This document shows positions 35,301 through 40,220 of a stretch of 40,220 nt of DNA, one piece after another. The DNA is taken from contig JAFYHQ010000017.1 in NCBI GenBank assembly GCA_017539105.1, forward strand, positions 1 through 40,220, given 5' to 3'. Every line of letters starts with the position of its first letter. The first letter of the stretch is position 1. The stretch comes from Erysipelotrichaceae bacterium. GTDB taxonomy: Bacteria; Bacillota_I; Bacilli_A; Erysipelotrichales; Erysipelotrichaceae. The notes beneath the pieces are model-generated. The model was given only the letters and a program-made list of their open reading frames with translations, did no database searches and was not told the origin of the DNA. Both the position numbers and the translations under genes were made by a program.

Positions 35301-37553
35301 GCATATGTAGATATGCCGCCGCAAGCGCCTGAATTATCAGTCTCCTATGAGGATGGCGTGTTTACTCTTATCTGGGAAGATGAACATAAAGATCTTTCGG
35401 ACGGATACTACCTGTACCAGATTGTTAATGGCGAGTATGTGCGTCTGAATGCGGAGCATATCGATAATAATACATTTGCTTATGCGATCTCTCAGGAGGA
35501 TCTGGATCACTCCGGAGGCAATCTGTATACTTTTGTTGCAACATCGATGATGATAATGCCTGACGGAAGCGAACTGGAGAGTATATGGTCCAATGAAGTT
35601 TCCTATGTTCCGGCGATTGCCGGTCCGGAAGGTCCGGAAGGTCCGCAGGGAAAATCTGCCTACCAGATCGCTGTAGAAAACGGCTTTGTCGGTACGGTTG
35701 CTGAATGGATCGCGTCGCTGGAAGGAAACGGCATCGGCATCAAAGGGATCGAAAAGACCGGAACCGATGGTCTGGTTGATACATATACTATCTATTACAC
35801 GGATGGCAATACCATGACGTTTACCGTAAACAACGGCAGAGACGGTATCGATGGCGAAGACGGAAGAGGAATCGTTTCTTTCGAAAAGACGTTAACCGAA
35901 GGAAACGTCGATACCTATACGGTGACATATACGGATGGCAGCACTTCAACGTTTACCGTTTCGAATGGAATCAACGGTTTATCCGCATATGAAATTGCTG
36001 TACGGAATGGCTTTGAAGGAAATGAAGCGGAATGGATCGCATCGCTGGAAGGAAACGGCATCGGTGTAGATTATATCGATAAGATCGGAACCGATGGTCT
36101 GATCGATACCTATGCGATTTACTATACCGATGGAACCTTCTATACCTTTACGGTTACCAATGGTGAAAAAGGGGACCAGGGTATTCAGGGCGAACAGGGC
36201 ATCCAGGGTGAACAGGGCGTCGGTATTTCTTCCATCGAAAAGACCGCTACATCTGAAGACGGTCTGACAGATACCTATACGATCACGTATACAGATGGCA
36301 ATCAGGCCACGTTTGAGGTCAAGAACGGCGCAAACGGAAAAGATGGCGCAGATGGTCTTTCGGCATATGAAATCGCTGTTCTGAATGGCTTTGAGGGAAC
36401 GGCAGCTGAATGGGTCGCTTCGCTTCATGGAAACGGCATCGGCGTGGATTATATCAGGAAGACCGGCAGCGATGGTCCGATCGATACCTATACGATTTAC
36501 TATACGGATGGCAGCACTTATACCTATACCGTGAAAAACGGTACAGATGGTGTCGGCATCGTATCCATCGATAAGACGGCGACAGAAGGCAATAAAGACA
36601 CTTATACAGTCAGATTGTCCGATGGCACGACCTATTCCTATGAGGTGACCAACGGCATCGGTGTAAAAAAGATCGAAAAGACCGGAACATCTGAAGACGG
36701 TCTTGTGGATACTTACACGATTACTCTTACTGACGGTTCGACCTTCAGCTACACGGTCACCAATGGCAAAGACGGTAAAGAAGGAAACGGTGTAAAATCG
36801 ATCGAAAAGATCGAATCTCCGGAAGGCAGCGATCCGAATGTTGATACCTATCTTGTCATAATGACAAACGGCGACATGTATACTTTCACCGTAAGAAACG
36901 GCAAAGATGGCGTGGATGGAAAGAGCGCCTATGATCTTGCTGTAGAAAACGGCTACGAGGGAACTGTCCTTGAATGGCTGGAGTCTTTGAGAGGAGATGG
37001 CATTTCTCTGCTAGGAATGAACAGCGAGGAAGTCGATAAGTATACGACCCGTTACACGTTCTATTATTCGGATGGCAGCTCCTATTCATTCAATGTGACC
37101 AATGGCAAGAGTGTTTCGATCGTTTCTACAGAAAAAACTTCTTCTGATGGCCTGAAAGACAACTATACGATCACCTTCAGTGACGGTACGACCGCAGTCT
37201 TTACTGTTACCAATGGCGCGCAAGGCGCAAAAGGCGATACCGGTGCGCAAGGTTCCAGAGGCGAGAACGGTTCTCAGGGAGAGAAAGGAAGTTCCGGTTC
37301 TCAGGGAGCACAAGGAATCAAAGGCGAGAAAGGCGATAAAGGCGATACCGGAGCCAAAGGAGAGAAGGGCGATAAAGGTGATTCCGTATCCATCGATGAA
37401 CTGATCGGTGTGATAAACAAGCAGATCAAGAGCAACTCAGTGCCTTGGTGGATCATCTATCTGCTTCTGATCTGGAACTGTCTTCTGACTTTAGGACTGT
37501 TTGGCATTATCGCTCATCTGTTCAAGAAGAAGAAAAACGCAGAAGCGCAATAA
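32373..37553 (+). CDS. Giant cell-surface protein with FG-GAP-like repeats, FN3, beta-repeat and collagen-like regions
   Basis: This 1726-residue protein has a signal peptide (cleavage near ALSA, residue 35). FG-GAP/integrin-like propeller repeats cover ~150-530; Ca-binding-like units include GDLNGDDVDELVVV near 297 and GDVDGDGINEVVV near 373. An unrecognised region rich in aromatic residues and glycine spans ~610-975, followed by an FN3-like domain at ~980-1080. From 1085 to 1613 come three short Gly-X-Y blocks, four SAY..NGF..EW..SL modules and ten beta units of the form IEKT..DGL.DTYTI.YTDG..TFTV.NG. A run of 19 Gly-X-Y triplets follows (1614-1670), then a membrane segment (~1691-1716) and KKKK. 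There is no LPXTG, so it is membrane anchored. The ribosome site is AGGGGG. An adhesin role is likely but unproven. Confidence 0.85.
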   Translation: MSKHNELLKKIFMIMISVFMFMTLLPLSADHALSAEGDEEGEELTETISGSQLLTIDGTNPDGNDPNDTSNPYGAIYDANGTGTGTLMVPWDELAVLSEDDENNYRNLTWYDGDKGGQKDKALSGFSSVTQTTSTQTNASLANLWGMTYVQSIGFDHKGTGRKSIAAYAGFNPNTDRYNLVAVDTENNYQTKKVELTFWVWEGNNYREYKPVFTNNDSWTADHYAANSLISITAGDFGRGHETVVVATTCIARDGSNGTVTILFEYDIVGNELTLIGMPEIIETVSTEDYLNTVSLAAGDLNGDDVDELVVVLAKSEGAPYNGGEAKMYVYSGVPGAATSILSRNKTTTSIYEDYTEDGNSYRRSMQSPGVAVGDVDGDGINEVVVAGYQWISINKSVYESKKAQLLGIYERNSAGSMTKVILADPGMNAMITRGFYERDNIHPRAAVATVAFNGQNGKDLIFFNGQIMTYNTDAGISVTYTPEYFNHTDIGMGSVKVTTAWVSDVAVGNFDSNNIGREQIYYVVALKHDGMEAYGYKVGMIGATYEDTEDMLGTLTGSGFYCSDVDADDYQLNDADAYDDGEWVSCHTVITAVDMDNDGARIRYRGKNYVYTDPKIEAVLQAAPYFEGVQSPGSTVYSFGTSYGESDNTTTSLDWGVGFAGEAEVSALASAKMAIEAGAAFNYTWEWEKGWTVSYTSSFETTNQNTVLLQRTPIIFYNYDMYDATTDTWIENFVQVPMPLGPVWSQLSIKDYNVFVDTYNAIVEENKAKVDTTQYTYDPPVLKRIVDTDNSPSENGEFLFGNEGNPENYLHDWNNGDLTDPQKLSNNSLDLELGYSGTSKTEEYADELYITEGEGFSGGFSIHFSSQWGVGLAGLVNALAGFYISADFIKGTCHYETTSRGHTVSGTVVDLDEKDLIDSGLTEDIIRAYRFMWSFGRWYVDLGSGGGGYSDPQSVEELEEPFWDNHRVPVYGYKTAYVDMPPQAPELSVSYEDGVFTLIWEDEHKDLSDGYYLYQIVNGEYVRLNAEHIDNNTFAYAISQEDLDHSGGNLYTFVATSMMIMPDGSELESIWSNEVSYVPAIAGPEGPEGPQGKSAYQIAVENGFVGTVAEWIASLEGNGIGIKGIEKTGTDGLVDTYTIYYTDGNTMTFTVNNGRDGIDGEDGRGIVSFEKTLTEGNVDTYTVTYTDGSTSTFTVSNGINGLSAYEIAVRNGFEGNEAEWIASLEGNGIGVDYIDKIGTDGLIDTYAIYYTDGTFYTFTVTNGEKGDQGIQGEQGIQGEQGVGISSIEKTATSEDGLTDTYTITYTDGNQATFEVKNGANGKDGADGLSAYEIAVLNGFEGTAAEWVASLHGNGIGVDYIRKTGSDGPIDTYTIYYTDGSTYTYTVKNGTDGVGIVSIDKTATEGNKDTYTVRLSDGTTYSYEVTNGIGVKKIEKTGTSEDGLVDTYTITLTDGSTFSYTVTNGKDGKEGNGVKSIEKIESPEGSDPNVDTYLVIMTNGDMYTFTVRNGKDGVDGKSAYDLAVENGYEGTVLEWLESLRGDGISLLGMNSEEVDKYTTRYTFYYSDGSSYSFNVTNGKSVSIVSTEKTSSDGLKDNYTITFSDGTTAVFTVTNGAQGAKGDTGAQGSRGENGSQGEKGSSGSQGAQGIKGEKGDKGDTGAKGEKGDKGDSVSIDELIGVINKQIKSNSVPWWIIYLLLIWNCLLTLGLFGIIAHLFKKKKNAEAQ
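35628..37388 (+). repeat. Repeat region inside the giant surface protein gene
   Basis: This block encodes the four SAY..NGF modules (first at ~35650, then ~35985, ~36363 and ~36928), the ten ~33-residue beta units, and the Gly-X-Y triplets ending near 37388. Repeats are degenerate at the DNA level, with conserved islands such as GATGGT..GATACCTATAC and GGAAACGGCATCGG. This suggests old duplications, with possible recombination between copies. Confidence 0.8.
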
Positions 37554-37588
37554 TGCAATAGCTTCGTTTCTCTGAAGAATAATAAAAG

Positions 37589-37620
37589 AGATCTCTTGGG
37601 TTGACTGAGAGATCTTTTTT
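37589..37620 (+). terminator. Terminator of the giant surface protein gene
   Basis: An 8-bp stem AGATCTCT/AGAGATCT has an 11-base loop and is followed by six T residues. Confidence 0.85.
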
Positions 37621-37694
37621 GAATCAAGATACTTTTGTTCAAGAGACAATAAAATTAATTCTTTTATATTTAAAATTTTAATGAACATATGAAA

Positions 37695-37717
37695 CAAAAA
37701 AGGTCCTTTCGGACCTT
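37695..37717 (-). terminator. Terminator of the tRNA cluster
   Basis: On the minus strand, AAGGTCC-GAAA-GGACCTTTTTT forms a perfect 7-bp stem with a GAAA tetraloop and a T-run. It lies 11 bases after tRNA-Lys. Confidence 0.9.
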
Positions 37718-37727
37718 GAATGATCAG

Positions 37728-37803
37728 TGGTGATTCCCTAGGGATTCGAACCCTAGACCCTCTGATTAAGAGTCAGATGCTCTACCAACTGAGCTAGGGA
37801 ACC
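37728..37803 (-). tRNA. tRNA-Lys (CTT)
   Basis: A 76-base cloverleaf with encoded CCA. The acceptor GGTTCCC pairs with GGGAATC (one G-T wobble), the D-arm is AGCTCAGTTGGTAGAGC, the anticodon loop CTCTTAA gives CTT, and the T-arm contains GGTTCGAATCC. It is last in the three-tRNA transcript. Confidence 0.96.
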
Positions 37804-37806
37804 AGG

Positions 37807-37883
37807 TGGTGACAAGTACGGGATTCGAACCCGTGAATGCCGCCGTGAAAGGGCGGTGTGTTAAGCCGCTTCACCAACTTGCC
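37807..37883 (-). tRNA. tRNA-Glu (TTC)
   Basis: A 77-base cloverleaf with encoded CCA. The acceptor GGCAAGT pairs with ACTTGTC, and the anticodon stem CCGCC/GGCGG encloses the loop CTTTCAC, giving TTC. The T-loop is GGTTCGAATCC. It lies 3 bases upstream of tRNA-Lys on the same strand. Confidence 0.95.
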
Positions 37884-37891
37884 AAAACAAA

Positions 37892-37967
37892 TGGCGCCCG
37901 AAACAGGACTCGAACCTGTGACCTGGCGGTTAACAGCCGCACGCTCTACCGACTGAGCTATTCGGGC
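37892..37967 (-). tRNA. tRNA-Asn (GTT)
   Basis: A 76-base cloverleaf with encoded CCA. The acceptor GCCCGAA pairs with TTCGGGC, and the anticodon loop CTGTTAA gives GTT. The T-arm contains GGTTCGAGTCC. It is first in the cluster, about 9 bases after the predicted transcript start. Confidence 0.96.
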
Positions 37968-37982
37968 ACACATCGCTAATAT

Positions 37983-38012
37983 ATAGTAACATAATAAGAT
38001 TATGTTTTTCAA
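37983..38012 (-). promoter_or_regulatory. Promoter of the tRNA cluster
   Basis: On the minus strand, -35 TTGAAA (complement at 38007-38012) and -10 TACTAT (complement at 37983-37988) are separated by 18 bases. The predicted start is near 37976, just before tRNA-Asn. Confidence 0.6.
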
Positions 38013-38025
38013 GAAAAATTGAACA

Positions 38026-38034
38026 TGTTAGAAT
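38026..38034 (+). promoter_or_regulatory. Extended -10 promoter of the XRE-RCC1 gene, probable leaderless start
   Basis: TGTTAGAAT is an extended -10 (TGn plus TAGAAT at 38029-38034). Transcription would start at about 38040-38041, which is the ATG itself. No ribosome site is present in the bases before the ATG. Confidence 0.5.
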
Positions 38035-38040
38035 AATAAT

Positions 38041-39765
38041 ATGAACTATCTTCCAAATAAGCTTCTGAAGTTAAGAAAACACTACAACTATTCCCAGCAG
38101 TATCTTGCCGAAGTATTGGGAATCGATACTTTGGAATACATGAATTTCGAGAATGGTTCGAGCATGATTTCTTACAATCAGATGAAAAAACTCTGTGCGC
38201 TGTATCATATCGATCTGGTCGAACTGTTTGCGAATAATGAGGATGTCACGCTCTATGAAGTGAATAAAGGCAATACCGATGAGATCAATATCGAATATTT
38301 TACGGCAGAAAAGACGCTATTCGAGAAGATCAGGGATTTCTATCTTGACAACAAGATCGCTTCCACGATCATCGGATTATTACTGGTGACGATCATCGTG
38401 CTGACAGTGATCCTGAAGAACACCAGCAAGCCTTATACGTTGGTCAGAGACAATATCAACCGTTTATCCGTATCGGAATCTACCGTCATCTATATCGATG
38501 ACTATTCAGGCGTCAACGGTTCAGGAAGCAATACCAATGGGGAACTGTCGAACCTGATCTCTTCCGGCGCGATCAAGGTACAGGAAGGAGAAGGTTTCAG
38601 CATCATCCTGGATGAGAATGGGACCGTCAGCAGTGCGGGCCTTATCAGCAAGTATTCCGAAGAATTAAGCGAATGGCGCAATATCGTGGATATTGCCGCC
38701 GGGCGTGCGCATGTGCTTGGGGTAGATTCCAATGGCAGGGTCCATTGCGTCGGAGATAACAGCAGCGGGGCTTGCGATATCGTTGACAGCAAGAATGTCG
38801 CCAAAGTGTTTGCGACGGCAGATGGTTCGATTGCGCTGGACAGCAACGGGAATCTGTCTTACAGCGGTTCTTTCATCGGTTCAGGCAGTTTGAAGAGCTA
38901 TACGAATATCTTGGATATCGCTTCCAGCGAGTCCATTCTGGCGGTTCTGACAAAGGATCAGCATATCAATGTGTTCAGCCGTGACAGCGGTCATTATCTT
39001 CTGGCGGAATCCTGGGATGACATCGTAGATGTGGCTTGCGGAGACAGTTTCGTTGCCGGATTGGATTCTTATGGCAAAGTCCATATCGAGATCGATAACG
39101 ATACGATCATCTCGCAGGTCGAGGAATGGTCCAATATCATCGCGATCGATGCAGCCAGCGATTATCTGATCGGTTTCGATGGCAAAAAGATCTATGGCGT
39201 AGGCAACAACCGTTACGGACAGTTCAAGAAGGAAGAACTGAACAAGCAGCGTCTGGAGATGGTTTCCGATGTGGAATACAATATCGATGAACGTTATGTC
39301 AATGTCCAGTTCAAAGGCGTCAGCAATGCGAGCGGCTATCTGGTAAGCATCGATGTAGGCATCGGCATTTCGCGTCGTATCGACAGGGAAGAAGTCGTAC
39401 ACTTTGAAACAGACAACATGACCGATGGCAAGAGTTACACCATCTCGATCGTATCCATCGGAGAAGGCGATTATACCGATTCCGATCCGTTTGTGCTGAA
39501 TTTCGTTTATACCAAGCCGGAGGAACAGTATTCTTTCTACAGCCATGAAAACATGAGCGAAGAAGTATTCATCGGTTATCTGAAATCACTGGGAGTCGAT
39601 GAAACAAAGATCCATGGCATCGAATCGGAAGAGGTTCCTTGCAGCAAAGAGGGAATAACGATCGTATCCAGCAATCTGGAGGGGAAGACATTCGGAAGAT
39701 CGGAATTGCTGAATATGGAAATAGAGTATACTTATTGTAGGATCGTGGAAGATGAAAAAGAATAA
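38041..39765 (+). CDS. Membrane-bound XRE regulator with external RCC1-like propeller
   Basis: Residues 1-~65 form an XRE/Cro-type helix-turn-helix (LLKLRKHYNYSQQYLAEVLGI, then NQMKKLCALYHIDLVELF). A cytoplasmic linker leads to one membrane segment (~107-125). The external part has an RCC1-like beta-propeller at ~178-400, with repeats such as NIVDIAAGRAHVLGVDSNGRV and a later VGNNRYGQF. An FN3-like domain follows (~405-495), then a C-terminal ~75 residues that may be PASTA-like. The layout is that of a one-component transmembrane sensor: DNA binding inside, a surface propeller outside. The 574-residue gene lacks a ribosome site, and an extended -10 promoter ends 6 bases before its ATG. It overlaps the next small gene by 14 bases. 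Ligand and targets are unknown. Confidence 0.85.
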   Translation: MNYLPNKLLKLRKHYNYSQQYLAEVLGIDTLEYMNFENGSSMISYNQMKKLCALYHIDLVELFANNEDVTLYEVNKGNTDEINIEYFTAEKTLFEKIRDFYLDNKIASTIIGLLLVTIIVLTVILKNTSKPYTLVRDNINRLSVSESTVIYIDDYSGVNGSGSNTNGELSNLISSGAIKVQEGEGFSIILDENGTVSSAGLISKYSEELSEWRNIVDIAAGRAHVLGVDSNGRVHCVGDNSSGACDIVDSKNVAKVFATADGSIALDSNGNLSYSGSFIGSGSLKSYTNILDIASSESILAVLTKDQHINVFSRDSGHYLLAESWDDIVDVACGDSFVAGLDSYGKVHIEIDNDTIISQVEEWSNIIAIDAASDYLIGFDGKKIYGVGNNRYGQFKKEELNKQRLEMVSDVEYNIDERYVNVQFKGVSNASGYLVSIDVGIGISRRIDREEVVHFETDNMTDGKSYTISIVSIGEGDYTDSDPFVLNFVYTKPEEQYSFYSHENMSEEVFIGYLKSLGVDETKIHGIESEEVPCSKEGITIVSSNLEGKTFGRSELLNMEIEYTYCRIVEDEKE

Positions 39766-39946
39766 GATCTGGAAAATCAAAGGATATGAAGGCTCGTTTA
39801 CCGATGAAGAACTCATCGATATGATTTCACGCGGTCAGGTAAAGAAGGATTTCGCGATAACCACGAAGGAAATGAAGAAATGGGTCAAAGTAAGCGACAG
39901 TATCTATCAGTTTTATCTGAAGGAGGATGGCCATGAGGATATATAA
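39752..39946 (+). CDS. Small GYF_2/DUF4339-like protein, 64 residues
   Basis: The sequence (IWKIKGYEGSFTDEELIDMI, then GQVKKDFAITTKEMKKWVKV and SDSIYQFY) follows the pattern of GYF_2 (DUF4339) domains: an aromatic start, a gap, F[ST][DE]EEL, a GQV turn, and a final W.KV. Such domains are thought to mediate protein-protein contacts. It is normally a module within larger proteins; here it is the whole protein. It overlaps the XRE-RCC1 gene by 14 bases and the cysS start by 14 bases, so all three are probably translated from one transcript. The family assignment is by pattern only. Confidence 0.7.
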   Translation: MKKNKIWKIKGYEGSFTDEELIDMISRGQVKKDFAITTKEMKKWVKVSDSIYQFYLKEDGHEDI

Positions 39947-40220
39947 TACTAAATCATTGAAGATCGAAGAGTTCGTACCGTTGAAAGAGAAAGAAGTCAG
40001 CATGTATGTGTGCGGTCCGACGGTCTATAATCATGTCCATATCGGTAATGTCCGTCCCGTGGTCGTTTTTGACACGCTGAGAAGGCTATTTGAAGCGCTG
40101 GGTTATACCGTAAAATATGTCTCCAATTATACGGACGTCGATGACAAAATCATCAACCGGGCTCAGGAACTGGGGATCAGCGAACGGGAACTGACGGATG
40201 AGATGATCGAAGCATACAAC
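39933..40220 (+). CDS. cysS: Cysteinyl-tRNA synthetase (3' end outside window)
   Basis: This is the first 96 residues of cysteinyl-tRNA synthetase, which charges tRNA-Cys. Visible landmarks are the zinc-binding and ATP-binding stretch MYVCGPTVYNHVHIGN (HIGH-class signature) and YVSNYTDVDDKII. The start ATG at 39933 follows a strong AAGGAGG and overlaps the end of the small GYF_2-like gene. No T-box leader is visible directly before it; transcription may come from the upstream regulator gene or run through from its promoter. The rest lies beyond the window. Confidence 0.96.
   Translation, partial: MRIYNTKSLKIEEFVPLKEKEVSMYVCGPTVYNHVHIGNVRPVVVFDTLRRLFEALGYTVKYVSNYTDVDDKIINRAQELGISERELTDEMIEAYN

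Noticed and set aside
35628..37388. CRISPR-like or satellite repeat array
   Set aside because: The repeats are degenerate, in frame and encode protein modules; there are no identical repeats with unique spacers.
39766..39932. T-box leader for cysS
   Set aside because: The interval is occupied by an overlapping small gene and shows no T-box sequence or terminator hairpin.

Overview
The window reads as the chromosome of a low- to mid-GC Firmicute, most likely a gut-type member of the Erysipelotrichia or a related class. This rests on dense operons with strong AGGAG ribosome sites, class B sortase and LPXTG-like sorting, CotH and YesN-type proteins, a queuosine-precursor transporter, and many sugar-use genes. 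The species assignment is inference. Most of the window is carbohydrate metabolism, and nearly every operon ends in a recognisable hairpin terminator.

Region by region. 1-3504: the end of a beta-glucoside PTS operon (EIIBC, GH1 phospho-beta-glucosidase, separate EIIA). 3510-4944 (minus): a BglK-like ROK kinase and a DUF2798-like membrane protein. 5004-5249 (minus): a 55-residue membrane protein with a clear promoter. 5337-6122: a class I glutamine amidotransferase-like hydrolase. 6125-20138: an L-rhamnoside locus. A divergent AraC regulator faces a nine-gene operon coding for a GPH symporter, GH78 rhamnosidase, GH3 beta-glucosidase, esterase, RhaA, RhaD, RhaB, RhaM and a GH13 oligo-1,6-glucosidase. 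None of the glycosidases has a signal peptide, so glycosides appear to be imported intact and dismantled in the cytoplasm. 20174-23881: cell-surface genes (CotH-like lipoprotein, a VPKTG-anchored two-repeat protein, a class B sortase). 23911-25540: a genetic scar in which a YesN-type response regulator has lost its DNA-binding domain and runs out of frame into the 3' half of a beta-phosphoglucomutase gene. 25679-30746: a hexose operon (QueT, a phosphomannose isomerase-ROK fusion, fructokinase, a HAD phosphatase, a Gfo/Idh/MocA oxidoreductase). 30819-31985: a divergent glutaredoxin-like protein and a TalC/FSA-type aldolase. 32373-37553: a 1726-residue surface protein with FG-GAP-like repeats, an FN3 domain, ten beta-repeat units, four SAY..NGF..EW modules, collagen-like Gly-X-Y triplets and a membrane anchor. 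37695-38012 (minus): tRNA-Asn, tRNA-Glu and tRNA-Lys with promoter and terminator. 38041-40220: a membrane-bound XRE regulator with an external RCC1-like propeller, a small GYF_2-like protein, and the start of cysS.

The observations most worth following up are the XRE-TM-RCC1 protein with its probable leaderless promoter, the giant FG-GAP/collagen-like protein, the response regulator/pgmB deletion scar, and the isomerase-ROK fusion whose kinase phosphate loops are degenerate.
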